Origin: Nymphaea colorata
Taxonomy: Eukaryota; Streptophyta; Magnoliopsida; Nymphaeales; Nymphaeaceae
Length of the DNA: 64,000 nt
Direction of reading: 5' to 3'
NCBI RefSeq assembly: GCF_008831285.2
Contig: NC_045141.1
Span: 12,450,106-12,514,105 of the forward strand
The notes beneath the pieces were generated by a model, which was given only the letters and a program-made list of their open reading frames with translations, was not told the DNA's origin and ran no database searches. How positions within the stretch are numbered: position 1 is the first letter of the stretch; every line of letters begins with the position of its first letter. The position numbers were made by a program, and so were the translations under genes. This document shows positions 12,297 through 23,589 of this stretch, one piece after another.

Positions 12297-12692
12297 CGCA
12301 GCGACCTCTGCAGACGGAATCTCCGGCGTGTGCAGATTGAAAAGGGATCGGATCAAGGTTCGATGCTTCACACGAGTCGTATGAACCGCAAAAGGAAGCA
12401 CGAAGAGATGAAAAAGCAGGGAAGAACAAAAATGAGGCGAAGGAAAAAGGAAAGAGAAAGAGTAGTGTTACGAAAAAGAGGAAAGGGTAAGAAGAAGAAG
12501 AACAACAAGAAGAAGAAGATACCGGGCGGGCAACTAGGGACCCTCCATTTGCAAAGCAGCAACAGCAACAGCCACTACAGTTCTTCTCTCCCTTTCTCTT
12601 TCCCTTTCGGTTCTCCCAGGTCCTCTCTTTTCCTTCTCCTCCCTTCTTCCCCCCTTGCAACACAAACGGAAAAAGGCAAAACGAACAGAAAA
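12297..12692 (-). other. 5' untranslated exon of the Aux/IAA gene
   Basis: This is the sequence between the TATA box and the leader-intron donor, read on the minus strand. It is strongly biased (purine-rich, then CTT-rich), as in many plant leaders. It holds a tiny upstream frame, ATGGAGGGTCCCTAG (12548-12534), which encodes four residues and a stop. The transcript start is placed about 30 bases from the TATA box by rule, not by data. Long frames on both strands here reflect low complexity. Confidence 0.5.
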
Positions 12693-12719
12693 CTCTATCC
12701 GGACGGGGAAGGCCCTCGC

Positions 12720-12726
12720 TTTTATA
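12720..12726 (-). promoter_or_regulatory. TATA box of the Aux/IAA gene
   Basis: The minus strand reads CCACGTATAAAAGCGAG, a good TATA box. It lies about 420 bases upstream of the leader splice donor and next to GC-rich flank. A TGTCCC, a variant of the auxin response element, lies upstream on the minus strand at 13062-13057. Confidence 0.55.
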
Positions 12727-12739
12727 CGTGGTGCTGCCT

Positions 12740-14460
12740 GGAATATCGACGGCCGAAATGCATCCCCCAACCGATCCATCCCGGCTCTCGACCGTTCATC
12801 TTCAGCGAATCACCAAAGCGTCCTCTGGGTTCGCACAATCACCAGAGTCCCCAAATGGTCCTCACTCACTCACCTACAGGGGATGGCCACTCCGGCCAGC
12901 CAGCCAGGTAACAGGTCCCCTTTTTCCCCGTCATTTGGAGGAAACGTCATGGGTAATTTCGAGAACCTAAAGAATAACAGATCAAGCATCGAGGTCCGTG
13001 GTCCCGGTTGACGATTCTACCCCTACTCATTGCCGCGCGTACGATCGAGGTTGGTAGGGACACTATGGTCACGAGCTTAAAAAAATAATCCCATGGTCAA
13101 AGGACAGTCCCGTCAACTTAGCAAACGCGAAAGTCAAAGCGAAAGGTCATAGGAATTCCGAAAACGCCCCGATCGCTCCAACGAAAACACAACACCCGCA
13201 TCTGAGCGGGCAGTAGCAAAGGTCAGGGGTAATACGGTAATTCAAGGAAATGGAAAGAGCAGGTCCGAGGGGGAGGGGGGGACGCATCGTCCCACGCGAC
13301 CGCACACACCACCCTGGCCGGTCCCGAAAGCGACAGGAAACAGCACTGCCAAAAAAGGAGGGGCTTTATTCAGGGCAGCAGCAAAAAGTCGAAAATGCCC
13401 CTATTTACAAAGAAAAGTACCCAGAATGGGACGCACAGAGTGGCTATTGAACCGTTTTTAACGGCCTCGAAGTTTATTTTGTTTTTTCTTATATATCGCG
13501 ATAAATTCATGGGTTATTAACCTTTATCTCCCGTGGAGGTAAAGGGGAACAAGGGAAAAGGAGAAGGGTAAAAAGGAAAAAGCGAGGAGCATCATTAAAT
13601 ATGAAGGGGAGAGGGGAGGGAACAGGGGGAAACACGGGGGGCCATCGGGGGAACAGAGGAGCGGCAATCGGCCGTGGATGCCGGGTGGAGACGGCGACAG
13701 CTGGCCCGCTTCTTCAATCTGGTTTCTTCATCGTCCTTTTCTTTCTTTCTTTCCGACGCCATGATGTTGTTGCGTTGCCTCCCGTCTCTTTCTTTTTTCC
13801 TTCTTTTTTGTGCCTTTTCCTCGTGCGAGGATATCATTGCTCCTCGGGCCGCACCAGACAGGGGAGATTAGTTTAATGTACTGGGAAGATCTCGTTGCAA
13901 GCAAAAGATCAGGATTCTGTGCTTTTGAATCGTGGATGTTCCATTGGCGGGTTGAAAAGGAGGGCGTCTGCTCTGCTCTGCTCTGCTCTTGAAGGAGAAG
14001 AAAGTGGGGCTGCTGTTGGGAAGAGGCGGTCGAGTGGAGTGGGGCGAGAGAACGGCTTTTGATGAGAAGGGAAAGGGAAAACGAGGGGAGACGTGTCTCT
14101 CCGGTCGGGGGGGCGTTCCCCATTCCTCGATCGTCTCTCTTTCGGCCTCCGCCTTCGTTGGGTTTGGGTTGGGTTGAGTTCCGTTGCCCATCATCCATCA
14201 TCATTGCTCAACACGCACCTGCCACACCTCCCCCTCTCTCTCGCTCCCTCCTCCTTTACCGCACGTGGAGGCAAATGCGAGGGCTGCTTGCATCGCGTCG
14301 TTGTTAAAGCGGCGTTTATCACGACGCTCTCCAGGTAGCGTGTACAATAAGTTAGGGCTTGAAGGGGTTGGGATCTACGGTAGGAAGAAGACTTCCAATT
14401 TGACATTTGCTCTTTCATTCAAAACAATTCGATTCGAACTCGCTTGTGCAGGCATGCTCA
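12740..14460. other. GC- and purine-rich upstream flank, no supported gene
   Basis: Many overlapping frames exist on both strands, but all are made of GGG/AAG/CTC low-complexity sequence and none has a recognisable motif. The block is likely promoter and upstream flank of the Aux/IAA gene, with a possible divergent transcript that I cannot prove. Confidence 0.4.
14088..14099. promoter_or_regulatory. Inverted pair of auxin-response half sites
   Basis: The sequence GAGACGTGTCTC contains GAGAC and GTCTC facing each other, including a full TGTCTC element. ARF dimers bind such paired TGTC sites. It lies about 1.4 kb upstream of the Aux/IAA TATA box, far for a promoter element, and such short sites occur by chance. 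Confidence 0.25.
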
Positions 14461-15950
14461 AGTGAGTTGGAATTTGATTTATAAGTGAATTAAGCTCGAG
14501 ATACCTGTGCTAGACTTTTTTAAACTTGGCTTGATCCGTGTTTTCCTTGTTTTTAATTTGAGTATATTGTGATTTTTTTTTATGAATTTTAACATGTTTT
14601 TATGAATTTACATTACCTCAGAAAGCTTGACTCGAGTTCATCTCATTGTTCATTCCTATACGCCTTGATTGGAGTGTTGAGTGTTGGTTAAGGGGAACTT
14701 CTCTCTGGTAAACAGCACAAAAACTTCTTACATATCCCATTCACAAAAATGTTTAAAAATCTGGTTATTTTTAATACAATTTCACTAATATGTTATAATT
14801 TTATGAAAAATTACAATAGAAACAACGTTTAACGCTTAGGCAAATAATAATTCAATGTTCAAATTTTAAAATTTAATGAATAAATTGAGCCTCCCGCTAA
14901 CCCAAGAAAAGAAAAAAGAAAAAAAATGAAACCCAAGTTTTAAGATAGAATATTAAAGAGCCACCTACTCACCAAAAAAAAACTGTTGACTTAAAAGCAT
15001 AAAATATCTTTCCTAACAACTCACTCCTCTTGTGGCCAACGAAAGATACTTTTGTCTTCAAAAGAGCATCTTTGTCCCTCTTTATATTAAATGCTGAAGT
15101 GTTTTTATTAGTTACCTTTTAAAAGGTTAACGGTGATTTATTATTTACTCAAGTATTAAGTGCTATTCTATAACTGGCAAAACAAGAGAAAGTTAATTTC
15201 TTCATGTCCACAATTTCATAAACCATCCCTGTTTAATTAAGCACAACTAAGCTTCCAAACATACTATATAAACGTTCCAGTTTTCATATGTAAATGTCAT
15301 GTTATAAGGCAACATCTATATCACATGAATATATTAAACGCATATATATTTATTAGTTTTTTGCATTGAAGCTGGACTAAGGTCCTCACCTAGACCATAA
15401 AGATTTGAAGGAAGCTCCGTAAACCCCATGGATGAGAGGTGCAATGAGGGACCGAGGCCTCTCTTCAGTCTCACCGTGGTAGACCAAAGAAGCACTAGTG
15501 CAAACTTAGTATCAAATGGAATTGCACTGGAAGACTTTGCGCACCAAATAAGTGGATTCAATACAAAAAAAGATGGAGAAGAGAATGGCAAAGTAAATTA
15601 ACGTTATATCACGGCTCAAAGAACTGGACTCCTGTACCAACATGAACACATATATAGTAATCCAGAATTAATTGGAATCCAGAATTAATTGGAGTCCAGA
15701 ATTCCTGTGCTTCACCATGTGTTTCTAGTTGGTTACAGTTGCAAGTAGCTCTCTCTATGAAGTAGGATCATGCACCCAAGATGTTATGGGTCTACCCAGT
15801 ACTTAATGGGTTCAGTAAGCGCATGATTCTACTCTCTCTCTCTTGTGTGCATGCACAAACACACATACACACACAGAGGTTGCTAAGGTGACTGATGAGG
15901 CTCTCACGAAGCAGGTAGATTAGTACTGCAGTAGTGCATTTTGTGGGTCT
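14460..15950. other. AT-rich intergenic region, no gene seen
   Basis: No gene is supported. A CTCGAG-rich repeat remnant is present at about 14420-14650. An 85-codon minus frame (15591-15334) has ordinary composition but no motif, partner exon or context I can use; it may be a chance frame or a captured fragment. Confidence 0.4.
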
Positions 15951-15957
15951 ATAAAAA

Positions 15958-16345
15958 AAAAATAACAAATCTTCACCGATGCATGAAATTGCGTCGATAA
16001 GTATATTACTGACGTCCACCTGCATGTCGATAAAACGTTTTACCGACGTCCACAACATGTTGGTAAAAGTTGTACCGACGATGCCTGACATGTGTTGGTA
16101 AACGTTTTACTGATGCCCACCAAGTATCGGCAAAAGTTTTATTATCAATGTCCGTGGATGTCGATAATAATTTTATTTACCTATGCATATCATGCATCAG
16201 TCCAAAATTCTACACTCACATGCGCTAGAATGTCAGTGATAGTTTTCACCAACATTGTCTAGAACATCGGTAAAACGTTTACGATCGCATTGTCATGTTT
16301 TACCGACATTTTTCAGCCTTCGTTGGTAAAACCTCGGTTTTTTTT
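15958..16345. repeat. Array of TTTTACCGACG hairpins, CACTA-like subterminal region
   Basis: About seven diverged units of roughly 35-45 bp each hold ACCGACG or ACCGATG paired with an inverted CGTCGGTAAAA or ATCGGTAAAA partner. Tandem direct and inverted short motifs of this kind are known near the ends of CACTA (En/Spm) transposons, where transposase binds. A TAGTG sits near the left end (15936-15940), but in the wrong sense for a left terminus. I see no transposase and cannot fix the ends. Confidence 0.5.
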
Positions 16346-16349
16346 AGAG

Positions 16350-17160
16350 AGAGAGAGAGAGAGAAAGAGAGGAGATACTAAGTATTTGGTCAAACTGATG
16401 GCAGTCCTCTGGTATTGTATTCAAATTTAAAATTTTCCTAAACAAGAGAATGGTTTCCAAAGCCACTCTCTCCATTTTCTTAAAGACGGTGGTTATTACA
16501 TAACCCTATAATTAGGGGTAGATGAGTTTAGAGACACTGAATCTGTAAGAGTTAGTCCATGTTTTGGTAAAGTAAGGCGAGAAAGAGTGTGCATTGCCTC
16601 TCTTCTTTTTAACAATATAATTGTGAAAGTATACAATTCTCCATTTTGTGAAAACCGTTACCCTGTCACATGCATCCTAGCATGATGATCTTGAGCAAAT
16701 TACGTTTTATTCAAGTATAATATTTGATTTTATTTCCATTTCAATTTCCTTTCACTTAATGTTGCCTATATTAATTAGATATCCACTCCATGTCATTTTG
16801 CTGATCAATTTGATGTTTTAGCCAATAAGCTTTGGTCTATGTGATATGATTCCTCTTTATATCAAAAAATAAAGAACAATAATACAACGTTTAAGAAAAC
16901 AGAAATATTCAATATTTCAATTCTTGTATCAGCAAAGTAAGATCATTACAGCCGATGCAAGGGTCGTAGACTGTCAGGAGATGGAAATTAACAAGGCTAC
17001 TCTAGACCATAGTGGATCTAACCTGAGCGGACCAAGAAAGGCAACGTCCAACTTGCCAAAGTTGAGTTGGAGTTTTTACAGTCTTTGTGAAGGAAAGTTA
17101 CAGTCCATGGGTTTTTAGCTAGTTCCGCTGTCAAGCTTGAGAGAGAACAAGAAATTTTGC
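16350..17160. other. Intergenic, no gene seen
   Basis: AT-rich sequence with no coding signal. A 64-codon frame at 16924-17118 has no motif and is treated as chance. Confidence 0.4.
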
Positions 17161-17169
17161 TCAAATTGA

Positions 17170-17423
17170 TCCATATCAGAGCATGATTTAACATTCGAAC
17201 CTAGGGTCTTACAGCGCAAACGTGTATGTCTTAAGGAGGTGGACTGTAATACCAAAAAAGTTTAGTCTCATCTTGAAGATTGTGAAAGATCTTAAAAAAC
17301 TTATAAAGGAGGTTGTTAAAGTAGTTGATTGTTTTGGTTCATAGCCTTTTTCAAGGTGGAATCGAAACTGTTAGAAGACATGTTGGAACCGCTAGTCAAG
17401 ATAACCTCAAATTGAGATTTCTT
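17170..17423 (+). mobile_element. Decayed TRIM: primer site, short internal part and 3' LTR
   Basis: CCATATCAGAGC (17171-17182) is a worn copy of the initiator-Met tRNA primer site TGGTATCAGAGC. A short internal part follows with CCTAGGGTC, then a purine tract AAGGAGGTGGAC, then a TGTAATACC LTR start at 17245. The LTR keeps ATTGTGAAAGATCTT and a CTTATAAAGG TATA-like site, closely resembling the complete TRIM at 38941-39395. A CTCAAATTGA ends the LTR and also precedes the primer site, marking the end of a mostly lost 5' LTR. Confidence 0.6.
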
Positions 17424-17644
17424 TTTTGAACCCAACATCAAATCAATGTCCTTTCTTGATAAACATCCCTTTTTGATAGACCATGCTAATAAATATTAGA
17501 AATTGTGCTACATTTCTTTACCTAAGTCCTTAGGTTCTTCTAGTTTGGCCATTAGCGTACTTGCAAGTACACTTAATGCTGATATAAAGGAAGCAACAGG
17601 GGAAAAGGGATCTCTTTTCCTTTAGAATGGTGGAATTCCCACTC

Positions 17645-17765
17645 ACAAAGTTGGTGAAGCCTAAAAGAGAGGGCCCCAAAATAAAGAAGTGGAGATTAGA
17701 AAGTTATAGGCCTATGCAATAGATGTTAAAATCTTAGAAAGTTCAAAATTAAAATTTAATTTTTG
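17645..17765 (+). other. Possible LINE reverse-transcriptase scrap
   Basis: One frame reads VKPKREGPKIKKWRLESYRP before a TAG. This recalls the PKK/REG...WRPI block of plant LINE reverse transcriptase. It is short, followed by stops, and stands alone. Confidence 0.22.
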
Positions 17766-17769
17766 AAGG

Positions 17770-18300
17770 AGACACCAAGTATGCTCCACAAACCATCAGT
17801 GCAAAAAGATGAGAGGTGCCGTTTGTCAAAAAGTATGAAACAAGTATGTAGAAAGATAAAACTAATTATGAACTATTGAGTAACAACATTTTTTGACAAT
17901 GGCTTTGCGGAACACATGGTAGACATTCGTAACACATAATTGCTTAACAACCCATTGCCTAAAAGAGAGACCCAAAGGTCTTTCCATTTCCTCTACTTCT
18001 AGAGAAGGGATGTATCGGTGTCAGCAATAACAATAGTGCATCTTTCAAATTAGGCACCACGCCCTATTACATAAGATTCAAAGCCATGCCCACAGACATT
18101 GAACTAGAGACCTGCCTTTTTACAAGCCCTTAGCTCAACTAGGTATGCTAAGCCCCTTAAAACAATACATAATTGCTTTTTTAAAATAGTGCTTACCTCC
18201 TTCCATGAAAAAGTGTATGGAACAGCTTGGCAATTTCAAATATTCCTTGATCTTTCTTATAAACCCCCAATTCTATACACCACCGGTTTCCTCTTGTGGA
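17770..18300. other. Intergenic, no gene seen
   Basis: No coding or structural feature is supported. The block precedes a long AT tract. Confidence 0.4.
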
Positions 18301-18315
18301 CTCTTTTTGATCTTA

Positions 18316-18318
<3 letters not shown>

Positions 18319-18407
<89 letters not shown>

Positions 18408-18419
18408 AAGAGAGAGAGG
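18319..18419. repeat. (AT)n about 78 bp, then (AG)n
   Basis: A long pure AT tract is followed by an interrupted AG run. The predicted Tyr-Ile repeat peptides read through it are artefacts. Confidence 0.95.
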
Positions 18420-18459
18420 ATGTGGGCCTATCTCACAGCTTTTACTGGAGGAAATTAAA

Positions 18460-19590
18460 AATAAAAGGTGGTCGATCCTCAAATCTAGACATCATGGATG
18501 TCAGAAGGGCATGAAATCAAGGCATGATGCCTAATTTTTGATCCATGTTCTATATGAGGTATGAGGAAGAAGACTAGCTAGGCTCAAGACTATGAGCATT
18601 CTGGAAGATAAGGCTACAAATTTGCCACTTCCTTCTGTCTAGGGGGGGAAATAAAAAATCTAATTTTGTTTCTTTGAGTGGGTTAGAGATGCATATGCTC
18701 AACTGTTGGAGTAAGAAAAGCAATTATGAGAAGCACTTACTTGTGCAGGACACCTTATGCCACCTCCTTCTCCATGTTGGTACACTCACAAGGACAGAAG
18801 GATCAAAAGCCTGCATCAACTGATCAGTGTGGCAGCCATGCTGGTCTATGTGGCTTAATTTGGACTATCATTTTAACCCTATGGATTTCTATATTGCAAA
18901 ATATGTTAGGGTTGTTGGCATGGCAAAATTTTGAACGGTAAATTTATCATGAAAAAAAGTCATGGTAAAAAGTCAACCCCAACCCTGTGGGGTCTGACTT
19001 TTTTCCTTGGTAAAATTATTCTCATCCATTGAATTCGGCAGGATAATTTTCCTTGTGTTTGATTTGAAAATGAAAAGCTGTACAAAAACGGCAAGTTCTC
19101 ACGATGCACAATAAAATCGTTGTGCATCAAACGAGGTCTTGCAGAAAGTCATCACAACCAAGTTGAATGAATCGTGGTTAAACATATAACTTCGTTAAAA
19201 TATTTTACGGCAGATAATTTTCATGACACGCCAATTAATTTATACATAACAACGTCTTGTTTAAGATCACAGACATGAGAGAACTTAAAATATACTTTTG
19301 CATGTGCTCTCAACATCTAATATTTTGTTTGTGATCTTACAATTGAATAAGACAAGAAGCAGACAGTTGGTCGCCACCAATTTTCTCGTTAGATCTATTT
19401 CTTGAGCAATAAAAATATCAACCACGAGGTCAAGAATAACAAAACTTAAGATTTTTATAATACCAGTTTTAACCATAGCGTGCTTTATGCGCATAACTGA
19501 AGATAAACATGTGCACATGTTCAGATTAAGTACATATTTGACTTGTTTAATTAGCTATTTAAATTTGTTTAAGACACAAGTTGTCTATAA
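18460..19590. other. Intergenic, no gene seen
   Basis: No supported gene. Short frames on both strands lack motifs. Confidence 0.4.
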
Positions 19591-19593
19591 CAT

Positions 19594-19596
19594 ACG

Positions 19597-19684
<88 letters not shown>
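19594..19684. repeat. (CT)n then (AT)n microsatellite
   Basis: A CT run at about 19600-19627 passes directly into an AT run to 19684. Confidence 0.95.
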
Positions 19685-19687
<3 letters not shown>

Positions 19688-20089
19688 GGTGGTTATGCAG
19701 ACTTTTTAGAATCACCAAATCATCCAACGAAGGTTGTTCGATCAACATGGTAGACAATTAAGAAAAAAGAAAAAAAGAAGTGATGGACAACAAAAAGTGA
19801 TGGTTATATGGACGACCCTTATATATATATATATAATGAAAATTTGTAAAAACTGGACCACTTGGTAAAGAGACAAAAACCAAACACATAAAAATTTAAT
19901 TATTAAAATATTCTTTTGCAATCTAACCTTATAAATATATATAAATCTTAAGAACGTTATAATGAGAAACATATATTAAGATAGCCACTTGGCCAAGGGT
20001 TTTAACATCATAATTCACTTTTTTGCAACGATTTTAATGAACAAACTAAAAAATAACAATCGAGCCACATGGGTTATAGTTAGCTGATT

Positions 20090-20091
<2 letters not shown>

Positions 20092-20145
<54 letters not shown>
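20092..20145. repeat. (AT)n microsatellite
   Basis: A run of about 54 bp of alternating AT, followed by AATATAATATA-type sequence. Confidence 0.95.
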
Positions 20146-20150
<5 letters not shown>

Positions 20151-20342
20151 CAATATAATATAATATATAAAATATAATATTTTTATTCAAGATAAGCCTA
20201 AATGGGAGATCAGGTTACACATTTGAAAATACATCAGACAACGTAAATCCACTATGGTAAGAAGTTACCAAAGTAGTCGTGTTTTGAGAATTATGCAAAG
20301 GGTTGCATGGAAACTGAAATGAGAGGCAGTATTGAAAGCAGT

Positions 20343-20810
20343 GGGGCAGAGGAGGTGTGGGCAAGAATCCCACAAAAAGAATTTATTTTTGTATTGGAGT
20401 CTCCTCATGCATGATTCGAAGTTTTGCTTTCTACATTTCTCGGTATTTTAAAATTTGGCTGGAATCAATCGATTCAAATCGATATGGGCAGGGCGCGCCT
20501 AGGCCGTGGCGTCACCTTACATTTTGTCATTTTTTTTTAGTCAATCTTTTTTTTTTTTTCTTTTACCCTCTACAGAGAGATTCCCCGAGAAAGGGATGGA
20601 TTGTGGTGGATGTAAGGGTGGAGCCACAAATTTTTTATGAGAGGCCGAATTAAAGTTCCTCTAAAGTATCATTTTTAAAAATTTTTATATAAAAAAAATT
20701 AATGTTTATATGTACATTTAAAAAAAAAATTGAAGTGGGGCCAAGGCCCATATACCTTCCCCTGCCAAGATAAGACCTTTTTGCTTTTGATTTCATCTCC
20801 CCCAAATTGC
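20343..20810. repeat. Unit 0: 3' fragment of the tandem duplicated locus
   Basis: GAGGTGTGGGCAAGAATCCC and the following CATGCATGATTCGAAGTTTTGC match 50905-51080 of unit 3, and the end matches the MITE and junction found at 51300-51700. It is the tail of a unit whose front is absent, so the left boundary of the array lies near 20343. It lacks the 4-kb E insertion, like unit 3. Confidence 0.6.
20612..20766. mobile_element. Small hAT-like MITE, copy A
   Basis: It starts TAAGGGTGGAGCCACA and ends CCTTCCCCTG, with the TTAAAGTTCC and GGGGCCAAGGCCCA interior shared with the copies at 26077-26233, 37375-37562 and 51465-51653. It is the most diverged of the four. Confidence 0.6.
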
Positions 20811-20937
20811 TATGATGCACTACCAATGCTTTGTTGTCATATCATTTGTAGTTTGTTTTAGATGGAAAAATTATCTGGTCTCTCATAACATACTGTTAAA
20901 TAGACACATTCTCTGATCAGGTAGGTAGGTTGGCTGG

Positions 20938-20938
<1 letters not shown>

Positions 20939-21008
<70 letters not shown>
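20939..21008. repeat. (AT)n, first of the unit-1 pair
   Basis: An alternating AT run with one interruption near 20966. The same position in the other units also carries (AT)n: 30468-30511, 42056-42120 and 51848-51880. Confidence 0.95.
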
Positions 21009-21013
<5 letters not shown>

Positions 21014-21146
21014 TTTTTTTGAAATAAAATGAAAAACTCACTGAACAAGATTTATGGAGGGAGACTTTGAAATGGACAGGTGTGATTCTAGGGAGTGAAA
21101 TTTATTCGGGTGTACTTTATTCGTTAATATATATATATATATATAT
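21009..21146. repeat. Inverted block between two AT tracts (unit 1)
   Basis: Positions 21045-21122 read GAAATGGACAGGTGTGATTC and then GTGTACTTTATTCG. This is the reverse complement of the direct sequence at 31250-31320, 42415-42485 and 52100-52190. The block lies between the AT tract ending at 21008 and a second tract at 21127-21146, so only this segment is flipped. Confidence 0.8.
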
Positions 21147-21610
21147 TAAATTATTTTCTAAACTTTAAAATAATTTAAATTGCTTTTAAAATTTTAAAAA
21201 TAATATAAAGTCGCTGGTACTGGCTGATATGAAGAAAACTCGTGAGTGCGTGCCTTGCGACAATAGCCTCCTAAAACTTTAAAAGTTACCACGTTAATAC
21301 TTATCTGAAGCTAATCACAGACTTTCTTCACAAGATAATTTTTAACGAAGAGGCGAAAATTTTCGAGGCGGTCCTCAGCCGCTCATCATAATAATCAACG
21401 GCTTGCAGTCATGGCCTACTAATTAGAACCATAGACTCACACAGAAACATGAAGAAAATAAGAAGGGAAAAGGCATGAAAATGAGAATCAGACGATATAA
21501 CTTCTTCCGTCTTCTCAAAGAACGGAGAGGAAAGCTCTCAAAATTAATGAGAGAAAGGGAGGGGGAGAGGGGAAGAAAGAGGGAGAGAAAGCCGTTGCTG
21601 GAATCTGCAG

Positions 21611-22013
21611 CTAGACAGGCAGGGCCACCTTCGTCGTCTTGGTGGCGGTGGCGAGCGTCTCACACGGCCAAGCCACGAACTTTGGGAACTCATCTCCAGG
21701 CATCAAAACCGGCAAACACTCGCTCTCATGCTTGGTGAACGACTTTAACGACAACAAAGGAAAAAGAAAGAACGACATGAATCAGAACCTCCTCGGGAGA
21801 AGAGAACTAATTAATTACCTAAAGCATCGCAAGGACTATAGAACTAACTTGATGAAAGGGCGTGTTCTGGTGGTAGCGGTGGCGGCGGCATTTGACGATG
21901 CCGTAGATGCATAAGATGACGAGCACAAACAGGACGGCGACCTGCATGGGGAGATTATCTGTGGTGGTGGGGTCGTCGTTCGTTAGGAAGCAAGTGCCGC
22001 TGAACATGGGCAT
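21611..22013 (-). CDS. GLUTAMINE DUMPER-like small membrane protein, unit 1 copy (two exons, 98 aa)
   Basis: Exon 1 is 22013-21849 and exon 2 is 21742-21611; the 106-bp intron starts GTTAGT and ends TTAAAG. The product has a short N-terminus, one hydrophobic span (about residues 23-41, VAVLFVLVILCIYGIVKC), a basic RRHR stretch, and a C-terminal LPVLMPGDEFPKFVAW motif (65-80). This layout, one span followed by a V(I/L)MxG motif, is that of plant GLUTAMINE DUMPER proteins, which influence amino-acid export at the plasma membrane. Length fits the family (about 100-160 aa), although family members are usually intronless and read VIMAG. Start is the first ATG, shared by position with units 2 and 3. 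A TTTAAAAG TATA-like site lies about 165 bp upstream. Open and complete. The family call is moderate. Confidence 0.5.
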
Positions 22014-23480
22014 TTCTCAAAATAGTGAGAAGCGCCTGCCGCTTGTCTCTCTCAGTTGAATCAAGATGGAGCAGGAAGGCTGATTGAATGAATGACAGCC
22101 TCGTCCCGGCTCCTCCTCCGTGCTTCCTTCCCGTGTGGCTTTGCCTTTTTTTTTCCCTTTCTGTCATCCGTTTAGCTTTTAAAGTGGAGATCACGCGGAC
22201 GAACGGTACAGAAAACCAGAGGGGCCGGCGGGCCGCCGCCGGAAAAGGAAGCATCCACCATAATCGTCTCCAGTATTACCCACCATAATCGTTTCCAGTA
22301 TACGAATACGTTATTTTACCATAAATGTTTCCGTTACCCACCCAAAATGATGGGCGACGGTTATAAACGTACATTAGAAAAAGGGAGAAAGGCCTTGTTT
22401 TCCTTTTTAGTCCGTTCCTCGGGAAGCTAGAATTTTTTCGGAGGGTTGTGGGACAAGTTAAACAACCTTGTCAACATGTCTTTGAGTATGCAAACCAGAG
22501 ACCATCTAAAAGAGCAACAAAAAATCATTCAAATGCTCAACAGAATATGAACCAAAAGAACAACAAATTTTTATGCATACTACATTGTCCTCATTATCTA
22601 CTATTTGCTCTTTATTAATGAATTGATGAATCAAGAGATAATTGCAAAGTACATTCTCATCAAGGAAGAAGTCATGGCAGTAACTCATTATGAATCCAAA
22701 AGTCACTTGGGTGTTAAGACTCCGGGGCAAGTGAACACATGACTATGGATTAACATATACTTAGAAACTATTCCACTCACAATATTAATCTAGGGTAAAA
22801 ACTATTCCACTCACAATATTACTCTAGGGTAAGTTGCATCGATGTCAATGATAATAACTTTCTTGTTTCAAGGGAGTGAAAGGTTCATCCCTCTCGCCCA
22901 AGTCACCTTTCCATTCTCATTGCCTGATAAAACTTGCAGCTAATAGCTTTCTTGTTTCAAGTGAGTGAAAGGTTTATCCCTCTCGCTTAAAAAGAGACTT
23001 AAAGGTCACTTCTCCATTCTCCTAGCCTCTCGGGTAAGCTGCATCAAGGTTAATGATGATGTCAATGATGACAATAGTGTACCATTCAACTTGGATGTTA
23101 TGTCCTACCACCTTAAGAAATAGGAGCATTGCTCTCATAAAAATCAAACTAGAAACTTGCTTTCTTATATGCTCTTAACCCGACCAACAACGCCACTTGA
23201 GACAATAAAACTCTCATTGTTGTATACACCATATGCCTAAATTTTTTTGAAAAATAGTAGATAACTTAAATACCTTTAATGTGTTTGAAAGAAGTGGGCA
23301 CATGCCTATTTTTTTGTTCGATGTTCAACCATAATTTAGATTCATCGTCACTCAATATTGAAAGTCAAATCAGGTCAAATTTGTACAACAAAAATTACTA
23401 ATGTATGTACTACCCATTTGCATCTGGCAAAGATGATGATATAAAAAAGACTACATGGATGGATTTAGCACATCTCACTT
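22014..23480. other. Unit-1 spacer with remnant of the ancestral copia relic
   Basis: The first 300 bp are the 5' flank of the GDU-like gene. Positions 22640-22790 match the copia relic at 44944-45110, including GACTATGGATT and TTCCACTCACAATATT, but the rest of that element is deleted here. A 33-bp tandem duplication lies at about 22762-22827, and an ACTTTCTTGTTTCAAG block is doubled at 22855-22990. A TCTTGAC heptamer occurs four times near 23514-23541 (once in unit 2). Confidence 0.5.
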
Positions 23481-23589
23481 TATATTTCAAGACGAGAAAC
23501 TGTTTTGATCGAACTCTTGACTCTTGACTCTTGACTCTTGACACGTGTTTGCCCAATTTTAAAAATGTAGGTAGAAAATTCAGGACGAG

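Noticed and set aside
12199-14307. Many overlapping frames of 60-190 codons on both strands
   Set aside because: All are low-complexity Lys/Arg/Glu or Ser/Pro/Leu translations of purine-pyrimidine runs in the leader and promoter flank of the Aux/IAA gene.
15334-15591. 85-codon minus frame as a gene
   Set aside because: Composition is ordinary, but there is no start context, exon partner, motif or conservation visible in the window.
18189-18458. Tyr-Ile repeat proteins read through AT tracts (also near 19487-19757, 31372-31560 and 41962-42219)
   Set aside because: They are frames through (AT)n with no unique sequence and no gene structure.
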